Source: Bufo bufo
Lineage: Eukaryota > Chordata > Amphibia > Anura > Bufonidae
DNA: 64,000 nt
Reading direction: 5' to 3'
NCBI RefSeq assembly: GCF_905171765.1
Contig: NC_053389.1
Span: forward strand, 740,963,146-741,027,145
The notes under the pieces are model-generated. The model was not told the origin of the DNA. It searched no databases and saw only the letters and a program-made list of their open reading frames with translations. The position numbers were made by a program, and so were the translations under genes. Shown one piece after another: positions 33,840-45,523 of the stretch (position 1 is the first letter of the stretch; each line of letters starts with the position of its first letter).

Positions 33840-34941
33840 TTATATGCAAATTAGACCTTTGGTGCAATGGCAACGTGCCGGTCCACAGGGGAGAACACGT
33901 GAGGTTCACGGTGGGCCGAAGGGGACAATAGTTCATCGGGAACTCACGGTTAGCAGATGCCTCCCTGGGCCAGCAGTGCAGTGAAGGGGAGAACAGCACC
34001 AAATTCTCCGAGGCACACTCTTCTACAGGGGACACCGGCCAGGTGGTGATCGAGGTGCCCTTGCTGGTGATTGGATTTTCTGGGTGCTTGTGCGGCTGGG
34101 CCCCTGAATTGAGGTAATGTCGTGACGCCAGCACCTTGATGGGGCAAAATGATGAGAGTGGTTGTAGTATGGAGATAAAAGAATGATGCAGGGTTTGAAT
34201 CCAACTAAGAACGTTACTGTAACCAGGGTCTTGACAGCAATTTACATCCAGTTATAAAACAGTCTCTGATAAACATGTAGGTTGGATGTGGCAAATCCCA
34301 GTAACAGGCTGTATGTGTGGCTATGTCTCAGGCTATATTAGGAGGTTGTGTACTCACAGGTAATTAGTCCTGAATCTGAGTCTGGTCTCAGTGACAGTGG
34401 TTTTAGGATCCCAATCTTCTACTTCAGTGTTGCTACAGATGGCCTTTCTGTACTTGTAATAATAAACGGTGAGGCTGCCGGAAGCTGATAAACCTTTACC
34501 TTGCTACAAAGGTGCCTATAAGCCTAGAATGATTGCTATTGTCCTCCTTTGTATTTATATTGAAAATATCTTTCACTGGGCACCCCGGAAGGGTAAACTG
34601 AAAAAGAAAGGTCCCACCTTCTTGCCTATTCCTTAGCTTTGATAACTGAGATAGGTTTGGGCTATTCTGGGCCGTGGAGCTCCAGAGACCTGAGAGGAGA
34701 GGGGTCCTCGCCTTCCCCCTGCTCCTCACTCCTCCTTCTGCTACATCTCACCAACTAACTACCTAACTAGGCCTGAACTGTGGTATATATACTGTGGTGC
34801 TATCCCCATCTAGTGGTGGAATGAGTGTTGTGCACCTAACAGCCTGTTAACAGGGATCTTTATACAAAAGTGCAATACAACATGGTACAACATACATCAT
34901 AGCAAGATTTGCAGTACCCACGTACACTAGTGGGACGCTGC
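33840..34941 (-). repeat. Probable old solo LTR
   Basis: On the minus strand, TGTTGTACCATGTTGTATTG (about 34884) opens a stretch with TATATATACCACAG (TATA-like, about 34790) and AATAAAC-like sequences further on. Composition and layout suggest a solo gypsy LTR. Ends and duplication are not certain. Confidence 0.3.
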
Positions 34942-34946
34942 ACAAT

Positions 34947-35920
34947 TGTCACGGCCATGGCTATGTCCGTGACTCCTGAACCGCATGCGGTTGTCAGCGG
35001 TTTTCATTGGTGTTCAATCACAGGTGAGGGCTGTGGTATTGGCCTCACCTGTGGTTGCCGCTGGCAACAGTATGTATGTGGCAGCGTAGCAGGCTGAGCT
35101 GTGCCATGCAGCTCGCTACGCTGCGCATGCGGTTTTGTGTGTGATGTGTGGATGTGTGCACTGTGTTTTATGTTATTGTGTGCACGTTCCCTTTAAGTGG
35201 TGTTTTCCCTTCCCTGGTGTTGGAAGGGTTAATCCCCTTCCTAGTGTGTGTGATCACTGGGTGTGTCCGACTGTGGGGTGTGGCTTCTTGGCCTATAAAG
35301 CCTCACTGCTTTTGCAGGCCTTCAGGTTGCTTCAGCCATGCTTAGCTGAGAGCAGCCTCATGTATTTATTACCTGCCAGTAAGAGCCACCCCTGTGGTCA
35401 TAAACCTTAATGTCATAACCATAATGTCGCTTTAAGTTATTTCTAGTTATGTGTGATGTCCGTGTGATGTTTTATATGTGATTTTGTGCAGCTATGGATC
35501 TGGGTCCCTGTGTGGGGATGCGTTTGTGATCTGCACCCTGCTAACACAGGGATCCAGTCAGCAAGGCTGTGGCAGGTAGGTGGAACTCTTTGTTCACCTG
35601 CCATATCCATAGAGCTGTTTATGTCTCCCCTTTTCCTGCAGCTTGGCCGTTGAGACTCCTGCTCCTCCGTGTCTAGGAGGAGTGGGCTTGTCTTACTCAG
35701 CTCCTAGGTGAGGGTCATCTTGAGGGCTAGCAGGGACTTCTAGGTTCCGGAGCATGAGCCCTCCTACCATCAAGGTTGGCTCATGTAGCTAGGAGTCAGG
35801 GTCAGGTTAGGGATGCCTTTAGGAGGTGACCTGCTCCCTTATCCTGTCTTCATGGCCAAGCAGCCGTAACATCACCGGGCTCCACACGGCTGAGGATTTC
35901 CCCCATCCTCAGCCGTGACA
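34947..35920 (+). repeat. 5' LTR of the non-coding element
   Basis: TGTCACGGCCATGG ... CAGCCGTGACA. TATAAA at 35294-35299 is the likely promoter element. The small open frames inside (91 and 65 codons) recur in the other LTR because the LTRs are the same sequence. Confidence 0.9.
35294..35299 (+). promoter_or_regulatory. TATA box of the LTR
   Basis: TATAAA in GGCCTATAAAGCC, about 350 bp from the LTR start, with the matching copy at 37226-37231 in the 3' LTR. It is placed where transcription could yield an R region ending in the LTR. Confidence 0.55.
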
Positions 35921-35951
35921 GTATGACCACAGTCGCTTCTTACGTGGCGCT

Positions 35952-36465
35952 CCCTCGAAAGAGGGTAAAGCATGCACTGCTGTCTACGGATGGGGTGCAT
36001 GCGCGTTCTCCGGAGGGAGAGCGTTATGGGGCTTTCACCATTTACGGCGCGGTGAGTGGCATTCCCAGCTCACCGTTGTCCGTGTTGGTGTCCCCTTTTT
36101 GTTTGTCTTTCCCCTCCCCCCCTCCCATTGTTTCTTATGCCTCACCAACTTTCCCCTTTTGTTGTTGGGAGGGGCTTTGAGGGGTGGGAGTATGCATCCC
36201 TCGAAAGAGGGTGAAGCATGTACCGCCGTCTGCGAAGGGGTACATGCGCGCTCTTCGGAGGGAGAGCGTTCTGGGGGTTTCGCCTCTGACGGCGCGGTGA
36301 GTGGCGTTTCCCCGCCATCCCTTCACCGTTGCCTCGTGTGGCGTCCCCCTGATTTTACTACACGTGGTGTGTGTCTGGTATGCGGTATGCATACCTTCGA
36401 AAGAGGGTGCAGCAGGCAGTGCCATATCCATGTGGCCTGCATGCGCGTTCTCCGGAGGGAGAGCG
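35952..36465 (+). repeat. Three diverged copies of a three-hairpin domain
   Basis: Domains lie at 35952-36023, 36198-36268 and 36393-36465. Hairpin 1 is CCCTC-GAAA-GAGGG (unit 3 ACCTTC-GAAA-GAGGGT). Hairpin 2 is GCATGCAC/GTGCATGC, GCATGTACC/GGTACATGC and GCAGGC/GCCTGC. Hairpin 3 is CGTTCTCC-GGAG-GGAGAGCG (unit 2 CGCTCTTC-GGAG-GGAGAGCG). Almost every change keeps pairing. Each domain is followed by a CGGYRCGGTKRGTGGC-type block. It is probably a structured RNA; packaging is one possible role. Confidence 0.75.
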
Positions 36466-36866
36466 TTCCTGGGGGTTCTCCGTTAACGGCACGGTTGGTG
36501 GCGTATTCCCCGCCACCTTTCCTTCCGTGTCCGTGTTGGGGATCCCTCGTCCCTCTCCATGTTCCCATCTCTGGTCGTTTGCTGGCAGCACTCCGTAGGT
36601 GGTCCGGCTGCTTGCTGGTTAGGAGTGTCTGCTGGCAGTGACTGGAGTGGGGACGTGAGTGGAGAGTCCCCTCGTCCATCTCTCAGTGGTTCTTTTCTCT
36701 TTGTTGCTGGTGCGGGCTGCAGTCCTCGTCGGACTGGCTAGTGTGAGCCGGGAGAGGATGCAGCTGACAGCGACCCCTTTTTAGAACCGGCACTGAGAGT
36801 GGACGTCCCCTTCTCCTATCCCCTTGTCTGAGTCCCTCACGTGTCTTTTTTTGGTGGGGGGGCTTT

Positions 36867-36878
36867 GAGGGGTGGGAG
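36867..36878 (+). promoter_or_regulatory. Polypurine tract of the non-coding element
   Basis: GAGGGGTGGGAG abuts the 3' LTR and would prime plus-strand DNA. A similar string (36176-36190) sits before the second hairpin domain. Confidence 0.5.
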
Positions 36879-37852
36879 TGTCACGGCCATGGCTATGTCC
36901 GTGACTCCTGAACCGCATGCGGTTGTCAGCGGTTTTCATTGGTGTTCAATCACAGGTGAGGGCTGTGGTATTGGCCTCACCTGTGGTTGCCGCTGGCAAC
37001 AGTATGTATGTGGCAGCGTAGCAGGCTGAGCTGTGCCATGCAGCTCGCTACGCTGCGCATGCGGTTTTGTGTGTGATGTGTGGATGTGTGCACTGTGTTT
37101 TATGTTATTGTGTGCACGTTCCCTTTAAGTGGTGTTTTCCCTTCCCTGGTGTTGGAAGGGTTAATCCCCTTCCTAGTGTGTGTGATCACTGGGTGTGTCC
37201 GACTGTGGGGTGTGGCTTCTTGGCCTATAAAGCCTCACTGCTTTTGCAGGCCTTCAGGTTGCTTCAGCCATGCTTAGCTGAGAGCAGCCTCATGTATTTA
37301 TTACCTGCCAGTAAGAGCCACCCCTGTGGTCATAAACCTTAATGTCATAACCATAATGTCGCTTTAAGTTATTTCTAGTTATGTGTGATGTCCGTGTGAT
37401 GTTTTATATGTGATTTTGTGCAGCTATGGATCTGGGTCCCTGTGTGGGGATGCGTTTGTGATCTGCACCCTGCTAACACAGGGATCCAGTCAGCAAGGCT
37501 GTGGCAGGTAGGTGGAACTCTTTGTTCACCTGCCATATCCATAGAGCTGTTTATGTCTCCCCTTTTCCTGCAGCTTGGCCGTTGAGACTCCTGCTCCTCC
37601 GTGTCTAGGAGGAGTGGGCTTGTCTTACTCAGCTCCTAGGTGAGGGTCATCTTGAGGGCTAGCAGGGACTTCTAGGTTCCGGAGCATGAGCCCTCCTACC
37701 ATCAAGGTTGGCTCATGTAGCTAGGAGTCAGGGTCAGGTTAGGGATGCCTTTAGGAGGTGACCTGCTCCCTTATCCTGTCTTCATGGCCAAGCAGCCGTA
37801 ACATCACCGGGCTCCACACGGCTGAGGATTTCCCCCATCCTCAGCCGTGACA
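36879..37852 (+). repeat. 3' LTR of the non-coding element
   Basis: 974 bp, reading the same as 34947-35920 at a constant offset of 1932. Confidence 0.9.
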
Positions 37853-37857
37853 ACAAT

Positions 37858-38130
37858 GAAGACATCACTGTTGCTCTTGTTGCACACAAGCTCTTCTCTT
37901 TTCTGTGGCCAGCCCCTCTCTTGCAGCTTTGATTGACAGGGCCAGGGGTCTGGTCATCGAAATGAGGAGAGGCGTCTTTCTGGCCACTCTGATATAAAGC
38001 CCAGATTGTTGGAGTGCTGCAGTGATGGTTGACTTTCTGGAAGTTTCTCCCATCTGCACACAGGATCTTTGGAAATCAGCCAGTGTGCCCATTAGGTCCT
38101 TGGTCAACTCTCGTACCAAGGCTATTCTCC
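37858..38130 (-). pseudogene. Tc1-family transposase fragment
   Basis: The minus-strand frame MVRELTKDLMGTLADFQRSC, GETSRKSTITAALQQSGLY and RVARKTPLL resembles the DNA-binding half of a Tc1 transposase (linker between the two helix-turn-helix units). It is about 85 codons, with no catalytic part. Confidence 0.55.
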
Positions 38131-38579
38131 CCTGATTACCATATTTTTCGGATTATAAGACACAGCCCAAGTTAAGTCAACAGCAAATGAAAAAACATTT
38201 CTACTTATTAAGCCTTCTGTGGTTTATTAATGAAGTGCAGGGTCAAGGTCACTTACTTCGGGGTCTAGCATAGAGGCTTATTGGGGTTAAGGGTCTCGGC
38301 CGCAGATCATCTCATAAATGCTGGACAAAATTTTGCAGCCTGGCAGACTCAATGATGGAAACTCATCAGATCTCATCATAGTCAACAGAGTCAGGTGTTG
38401 TTGTCCGTGATGTGCCAGACCCTGTCGTGCTTTTCGTTGTTGTGCTCCTATGACAGAGATGTGCAGAGAAAGTCACTGGTGCAGATGTGAACAAAGCCTA
38501 ATAAACAACTCAGATACTGATACATCATGATCGAGTTGTTATTACTGGAAATTAGAGGGCAATACATAGAGGTTGTAAA

Positions 38580-38860
38580 AGAGGAGAAAACTGCAACTCC
38601 CCGCATATTTAGACTGTTATTATGGGACTCGGACACCAGTGGCCGATAAGATGAGAAAACTACAACTTCCAGCATTTCCAGACTCCTGTTTTGGGACATC
38701 GGACATTCCAGGAAGAGGGGTATAAAAGGAGAGAACTACAACCACCAGCATGACCAGACTGTTATTATGGGACACCAGTGGACATTATACGGAGAAGGGT
38801 ATGAGGAGAGAATTACTACTCACAGCAAGTCCAGACTATAACTATAGGGCACCATTGTAG
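38580..38860. repeat. Tandem repeat, ~69-78 bp, with ACTACAAC motifs
   Basis: Units start near 38584, 38653, 38731 and 38807, each with GAGAAAACTACAACTYCC-type sequence, AGCAT, CCAGACTGTTATTATGGGAC and CACCAGTGGACAT. A fifth copy lies at 39470-39545, after an inserted block. Confidence 0.75.
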
Positions 38861-39469
38861 GTAGGGACAGATAAGGACAGTGAGTCTTAAGGCAAGAACC
38901 CAGCCTACCTTTTCCCTACCTACTTTCAGTACAAGCCCTAGATAGCTAGACCGCAACTGGTCGACGGTCCCTATGCTATTTAAGTGCAGAGATGGGCAAA
39001 CACAATCCTAGAGTCATACATAAATGAGTCAGAACCAGAAAAGTTATGCAGTACCAAACACGAGACAGAGAGTGGTCTGAAGACAAACCGGGGTCAGAGG
39101 AACGAGCAATCCAATAAGCACAGGAACAAGGAGCCTGGAACACAGTTAGTAAGTCAGAGATGATCACTGGCATTGGTGTATGGCCAGGAAGGATCAGAAT
39201 TGAGTCCCTGGATCAGCACCTGATAGGTCGATGACTCGGTGCTCCATTAGTCAGAAACACTAGCACATTGGAATAGAGCAGCTGAGCAATCAGACCACTG
39301 CTAATCTCTCCAGCACACGCCTGCTGTGGGGAGAAACAGAGCAATGCATCCTGTTCCTAAGGATGCTGTCACGTCACCAGGGGTTATGGCTCAGCAATGC
39401 GTCTCTCCCGGCACGGCCACGCCGAGGCTGAGGATCGCGCCGCTGGGGCCCGGACAGGTAAGTTTCTTA
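38861..39469. mobile_element. Unassigned insertion in the tandem repeat
   Basis: Splits the array between GGCACCATTG and CAGTGGACAT. It ends with GGGCCCGGACAGGTAAGTTTC and is GC-rich at that end; it resembles a dispersed repeat but shows no clear terminal repeats. Confidence 0.35.
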
Positions 39470-39778
39470 CAATCAGTGGACATTACATGGGGAGGGATAT
39501 AATAGGACAAAACTACATCTCCCAGCATTTCTAGTATGTCATTATGGGATATTACAGTACATTATAACTTAAAACCACGGTGTACAGCAGTATTTGTCCA
39601 GCTGATTCTATGCATGTTTGCTGGGTTGCAGCCGGATCCCCTCCAATCTCCATTATAGTTAAGTGGGCCAGCTGGCATTTAGGCAGCGTCCAACAATGTT
39701 GGATCCAAAGAGCTCTGGCAGCCTGTTCACTGAAGGAACAGCTTGCCGGAGCTCTCGGACAGTGGTGTGAAGCTAGCC

Positions 39779-41325
39779 TTAACCCTTTCACACATTTGAA
39801 CGTAATTGTACGTCCAAATTGCAAGTGACTTACTGCATTTGGACATACAGTCACGTCCAATTTGCTTACCGGGGCTGTGACACTATAAAGTGTCACAGCC
39901 CTGGAGTCTCCGCTCTCCCGGAGAGCAGAGACACCAGGGAAGCCGGCAGAGGACCAATCAGAGTGGTCCCTTGTCATCAAGTACTCCGATTAGGTTGGTC
40001 TCTACAGACTAACCAATCGGAGCGCTTCATTGAGAAAAATGATGGTTTCAGGCTGTGATCTCCACGCCACCATGCCCCTGATAAATTTAAGTGCCCCCCA
40101 TCGCCCCCAGATGCCCCCTGCTGCAATGTCCTCTTTGCCGTCTATGATGGCAGCAGCTCAGGAACGGAGCCGCTGCCATCAGCAGAGAGTGTCAGCTGTA
40201 ACTTACAACTGACACTCTGCTTCTACGGCCAAAATCAGTGCTGACACCGATCTCAGAGTTTTAACCCCATAGATGCCGCGGTCAGCAGCTGCCCGCAGCA
40301 TCCATGGGGTGGAGAGGGAGTGAGCTCCCTTTCTCTTCCATCGGGCCGCCGATGGCAGCAGCCCTATGGCTGATCGGACCCTGAGTGTAAGTGTAGCCTT
40401 AGTGTAAGTGTAGCACTGACTATACAGTGCATTGCAATAGATTACTATTGCAATGCACTATATAGCCATCAGGCCCACTGGATCTTCAAGATCCAGATGG
40501 GTCTCGGTAAATAAAAAAAACAAGTGTAAAAAAAAAAGTAAAAAAAGTAAAAAATAAATAAAAATTTAAATAAAAATAAAATAAAAATTGCCTTTTCTCA
40601 TATCTGTTCATTTGTGTCATTAAAAAAATGAAATAAATAATAAAACTACACATAATTGGTATCGCCGCATTAGTAACGACCTGATCTATAAAAGTATCAT
40701 ATTACTAATCCTGCGCTGTAAATGTAGAAAAAATATGACAGAAATGCTGTTTTTGTCACCTCACGTCCAAAAAAATATATAACAAGTGATCAAAAAGACA
40801 TATGTACCCCAAAATGATACCAATAAAAACTACAGCCCGTCCCACAAAAAAATTAAGTCCCCACAGTGCTACATTGGTAAAAAAATACAAATGTTATGGG
40901 CCCTAAACTAATTTCAGCAAATTACACGTTAGAAAATCCTGATGCCGCTTCTACCCTTCTGAATGCTGCCTTGCCCCCCAAACAGCGGTTTATAACCACG
41001 TATGGGGTGATGTTGTATTCAGGAAAAAATGCAGAACAAATTTTGGGGTGCATTCTCTCCTGTTATTCCTTGTGATAATGAAACAAATGGAAATAAAAGT
41101 TAATTTTTCATTTTCACAGCCATGTGTTTCTAAATTCTATGCAACGCTTGTTGGGTCAAAGCATTCACTTCATCACTAGATTTATTACTTGAGGGGGTAG
41201 TTTCCAAACTAGGGTCACTTTTTGGGGTTTTCTTTCTAGGGGTACCTCGGGGTCTTTTCAAATGTGACATGGCACCTGAAAACTATTCCAGTAAAATGTG
41301 CATAGACCCAGCCAACCATCCTAGA
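39779..41325. mobile_element. TTAA-flanked dispersed element, degenerate
   Basis: It starts TTAACCCTTTCACAC, and the body has GTGATCAAAAAGACATATGT, CCCCAAAATGATACCAATAA and GGTATCGCCGC, a style common in amphibian non-autonomous DNA elements of the piggyBac/Kolobok type. The right end is missing. The A-rich stretch 40510-40590 is low complexity. Hairpins such as GGGCTGTGACACT/AGTGTCACAGCCC are present; no coding. Confidence 0.4.
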
Positions 41326-41329
41326 TTAA

Positions 41330-41687
41330 AGGGAACCTGTCACCTGGATTTTGGGTTTAGAGCTGAGGACATGGGTTGCTGGATGGCCGCTAGCACATCC
41401 GCAATATCCAGTCCCCGTAGCTCTGTGTGCTTTTATTGTAGAAAAAAACTGATTTGATACATATGCAAATTAACATAAAAGAGTCATATCTTACTTGTGT
41501 GACCAGAGAAGAGTCATATTTTCAAGCTCTGACTCGTCTCAGGTTAATTTGCATATGTGTTAAATCACTTTTTATACACAATAAAAGCACAGAGAGCTAT
41601 GGGGACTGGGTATTGCGGACATGCTAGCGGCCATCTAGCAGCCCATGTCCTCAGCTCTATACACAAAATCCCGGTGACAGGTTCCCT
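41330..41687. mobile_element. TTAA-type MITE, 358 bp
   Basis: The inverted ends AGGGAACCTGTCACC are flanked by TTAA at 41326-41329 and 41688-41691. The arms extend ~50 bp (to GCTGAGGACATGG). Probably piggyBac- or Kolobok-mobilised; no coding. Confidence 0.8.
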
Positions 41688-41691
41688 TTAA

Positions 41692-42131
41692 AGGGGTTAT
41701 CCCATAAAAAGTATTACTATCAACTGTATAGGACATTTTAAATGACATATTATTGCAATATGCAGTATATACAATAAAAATATATTTTTATATGCATTAG
41801 ATTTTCCTCTCTGCTAGAGCCCCTGCTGTTTCTCCTGTGGCTGCAATTCTGGTATTCTGCATGTGGACTAAGATGTTCAGTAGCTTCCCTGCTCTCTTCC
41901 TCCTCCTCAGTGCTGGTGTGGTTATCTCACAGAGAAGCAGCTGGCATGGTCCAGACACCTTTCATTATTTGGACCCTACTTCTAAATTCATAGAAATATA
42001 TAGCTGTACCTCTCTTTCTCTAGACAGTGGAGAAGGAAATCAGGAGGAAATTACATATCATTATGCTATTAGTGGAATTGCTGGGGCCGTATGTGAGGTA
42101 GGGTGGCCACTTGCTTCTCCCACAAACGATG
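41692..42131. mobile_element. Second TTAA-type repeat, copy 1 (right end lost)
   Basis: It begins AAGGGGTTATCCCA after TTAA and aligns with 54226-54515 over CCTGCTG, CTCAGTGC, GTTATCTC and ACTTCTAAATTCAT. Its right end is not found beyond the Tc1 at 42134. Confidence 0.55.
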
Positions 42132-42133
42132 TA

Positions 42134-43666
42134 CAGTCGTGGCCAAAAGTTTTGAGAATTACATAAATATTGGAAATTGCTGCTTAAGTTTTTATAATAG
42201 CAATTTGCATATACTCCAGAATGTTATGAAGAGTGATCAGATGAATTGCATAGTCCTTCTTTGCCATGAAAATTAACTTAATCCCAAAAAAAACTTTCCA
42301 CTGCATTTCATTGCTGTCATTAAAGGACCTGCTGAGATCATTTCAGTAATCGTCTTGTTAACTCAGGTGAGAATGTTGACGAGCACAAGGCTGGAGATCA
42401 TTATGTCAGGCTGATTGGGTTAAAACGGCAGACTTGACATGTTAAAAGGAGGGTGATGCTTGAAATCATTGTTCTTCCATTGTTAACCATAGTGACCTGC
42501 AAAGAAACGCGTGCAGCCATCATTGCTTTACAGGCAAGGATATTGTGGCTACTAAGATTGCACCTCAATTAACAAATTTATAGGATCATCAAGAACTTCA
42601 AGGAAAGAGGTTCAATTCTTGTTAAGAAGGCTTCAGGGCGTCCAAGAAAGTCCAGCAAGCGCCAGGATCGTCTCCTAAAGAGGATTCAGCTGCGGGATCG
42701 GAGTGCCACCAGTGCAGAGCTTGCTCAGGAATGGCAGCAGGCAGGTGTGAGGGCATCTGCACGCACAGTGAGGCGAAGACTTTTGGAAGATGGCCTGGTG
42801 TCAAGAAGGGCAGCAAAGAAGCCACTTCTCTCCAAAAAAAACATCAGGGACAGATTGATCTTCTGCAGAAAGTATGGTGAATGGACTGCTGAGGACTGGG
42901 GCAAAGTCATATTCTCAGATGAAGCCTCTTTCCGATTGTTTGGGGCATCTGGAAAAAGGTTTGTCCGGAGAAGAAAAGGTGAGCGCTACCATCAGTCCTG
43001 TGTCATGCCAACAGTAAAGCATCCTGAGACCATTCATGTGTGGGGTTGCTTCTCATCCAAGGGAGTGGGCTCACTCACAATTTTGCCCAAAAACACAGCC
43101 ATGAATAAAGAATGGTACCAAAACACCCTCCAACAGCAACTTCTTCCAACAATCCAACAACAGTTTGGTGAAGAACAATGCATTTTCCAGCACGATGGAG
43201 CACCGTGCCATAAGGCAAAAGTGATAACTAAGTGGCTCGGGGACCAAAACGTTGACATTTTGGGTCCATGGCCTGGAAACTCCCCAGATCTTAATCCCAT
43301 TGAGAACTTGTGGTCAATCCTCAAGAGGCGGGTGGACAAACAAAAACCCACTAATTCTGACAAACTCCAAGAAGTGATTATGAAAGAATGGGTTGCTATC
43401 AGTCAGGAATTGGCCCAGAAGTTGATTCAGAGCATGCCCAGTCGAATTGCAGAGGTCCTGAAAAAGAAGGGCCAACACTGCAAATACTGACTCTTTGCAT
43501 AAATGTCATATAATTGTCGATAAAAGCCTTTGAAACGTATGAAGTGCGTGTAATTATATTTCACTACATCACAGAAACAACTGAAACAAAGATCTAAAAG
43601 CAGTTTAGCAGCAAACTTTGTGAAAACTAATATTTGTGTCATTCTCAAAACTTTTGGCCACGACTG
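42134..43666 (+). mobile_element. Tc1-family transposon, copy 1
   Basis: Terminal repeats start CAGTCGTGGCCAAAAGTTTT, with TA on both sides (42132-42133, 43667-43668). 1.53 kb, and very like the copy at 50144-53312. Confidence 0.9.
42457..43490 (+). pseudogene. Tc1 transposase, copy 1, N-terminal frameshift
   Basis: From ATG 42457 the frame breaks after AAIIAL, where copy 2 has about 17 more bases; an extra A near 42575 puts it back, and the frame is then open from 42573 to 43490. FSDEASFRLFG (Asp), FQHDGAPCHKAKV (Asp) and SPDLNPIENLWSIL (Glu) form the intact DD34E catalytic triad. SGRPRKSSK is the AT-hook/NLS-like linker. The damage is confined to the first DNA-binding helix region. Confidence 0.9.
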
Positions 43667-43668
43667 TA

Positions 43669-44936
43669 CATTGTAGGCCATGCCCCTGATTCTGCTCCTT
43701 GTCCTGGCTAAAGAGCCTCAGTCAGTCAATTTGTTGCTGCAGCTCACGCTCAGACAGTACAGTGCTGCTGTCTGAACATTAACCTACTGAAAAGGAAGAC
43801 ATCCCTGCGCCAGATGGAGGACAGGGAGCCAGGAAACTAATGAGACCCTAGTGGCCACCCCAGCCTGCTAAGCCCTGCAGTTGCAGCAAATCCCTGAGGT
43901 TGTTTCGCAGTGTACTCGCTCAGGCCAGTGCTCCCTGGGGATTGGTGCAGTAGAAATGTAGTTTGAAGAATGATGCTAGAAATAAACGTGTAACAGTCTC
44001 TTTTTACTAAGTGCAACGTATAACTGCAATACATTCAATGGCAGCGGATTCCAAGTGCAATTTCTGGCACCAGTAATATGGAGGCAGGTTGAATGGCTGC
44101 AATGTAACCCTTGCGGGTGTAGGTGTCCACTGTCAGGTTTAAATTATAGCTGTAAGTTTGGGTGATGAGTATCTTCAGGCTCGGACTGGCCCACAGGGAT
44201 ACAGGGTAATCCCCCGGTGGGCCCCTGAGCAAGGTGGGCTCATAGTCTCCCCCCCCCCCCTTGACAAGTGTCACATAACACATTAGACTTACTGCACTAC
44301 ATACATATGTTCAATGTACAGCACCTCCACCAGCCTATGTTCATATAAAAAACATTTTTTAGCATATAAAAAACATGTTAGATTATTTATTATATTTATA
44401 TGTATCCGTACAGTGGACCCCCATAATATATTTTACTGTTGGGCCCTAGGTACCCCGGTCCAACACTGGGTTAACTGTAGTCCCTCACCATCTAGCAGTG
44501 TCTTTAATGTAGGTATTAGCTGTTCACTCTGCTTTCAATAGTCCCCTCTGGAGAAGCCTTTGCAGGAGCTCTGAATTATCTTTCCTCTTCTTGCTAAGTT
44601 TATACAGAAATACAACTCCAGGCAAGACGAAGGACCAGAGAGAGAGAGAAACAGGGTTCTTAGCTGTTCATGCCAACCATTACCTTTCTGGTAGTAACAG
44701 CCAAAACATACAAATTTACATTACAATAGATAACTATATACATCAATTGCAGACACACCCAGGTCTGGTGTACTGCACAGTTACCCGCTGTGACTGTACA
44801 AAGGACTGTGTATGGTGGCCCTGTTAATGCATCTCTGAGTTGCACTGTGTCAAAAGCCTGTCTGGCTACTAGTGACAACTGCCAGTGGCGTTACTGTGCA
44901 ACCTGCATATAGACATTGCGCAAATCATCAAGTTTG
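43669..44936. other. Intergenic, mixed repeat scraps
   Basis: Contains a dispersed repeat about 44170-44470 (GGCTCGGACTGGCCCACAGG ... GGTGGGCCCC) and a C10 run at 44251. LTR-like sequence flanks it. No gene. Confidence 0.3.
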
Positions 44937-45523
44937 TGTCATGGATGTAGTAGGGGAGAACACCAAAAGACAACAAGAAGGAAGAGGAAAGACACTAGGC
45001 CTCATCGCTAGGGAAGGAAAAGGGTCACCACCTATAGAACCCTGCTCCTGGCCCTAACTCCTATCCGTATGGGCACCTCTCGATGGTAGAGATGCCCATA
45101 CACAGGAGCCTGGAAAACCCTGGTAACCCTCGGATGCCCTAAAGGTAATGACAGGGCATAGACAACCCGTTTCTTCCCTGTTGAAGGAACCAGCTTCTCG
45201 CTGAGGCCTAGTAAACAACCATGGGGGGGGGGGGAATACAAAACACAACAAGCGGAACACTTAACTTCTGAGGATGATGGATAAACAGGATTTCAACAAG
45301 AACCACACTTCAGCTCTTCCAAAACCAAATGAATCTATCCAGAGCAAGGAGTGATGGGTAAATTCAGACTAAATAGGGAGAGGTAAAGGTCACGTGATCC
45401 ACACCTGAACAGGAGGTGTGGACATACCAGTAACGCACAGACAAAGTGAAACCAAAAGAGGTGTCAGATCACTCATGTGCAGTCAGTCTTTCAGACCTTC
45501 GAACACCTGTCACAGGTGTGACA
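44937..45523 (-). repeat. Chromovirus 3' LTR
   Basis: TGTCACACC ... CCATGACA on the coding strand, with short inverted ends TGTCA/TGACA, directly following the polypurine tract. Confidence 0.7.

Larger units (their letters stand above)
34947..37852 (+). mobile_element. Young non-coding LTR retrotransposon (TRIM/LARD-like)
   Basis: Two 974-bp LTRs flank a 958-bp interior, with the 5-bp duplication ACAAT at 34942-34946 and 37853-37857. The LTRs read identically along their length, so insertion was recent. The interior encodes no gag or pol. It has three repeated hairpin domains and ends in a polypurine-like GAGGGGTGGGAG. Movement would need enzymes from another element. The orientation is inferred from TATA and polypurine positions. 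Confidence 0.85.

Noticed and set aside
35135..35410. 91-codon frame repeated exactly at 37067
   Set aside because: It lies in the LTR and is repeated because the LTRs are identical; no domain or codon signal.
35923..36180. Possible gag start after the 5' LTR
   Set aside because: No zinc knuckle or capsid motif, and the frame ends after 85 codons.
36099..36641. 180-codon frame across the hairpin domains
   Set aside because: It crosses the repeats in a frame not kept between them (spacing 246 and 196, only the first divisible by three), and changes follow RNA pairing rather than codons.
42506..42516. AAACGCGTGCAG resembling the PLE GAAACGCGT block
   Set aside because: It is part of the Tc1 transposase coding sequence, present in both copies.
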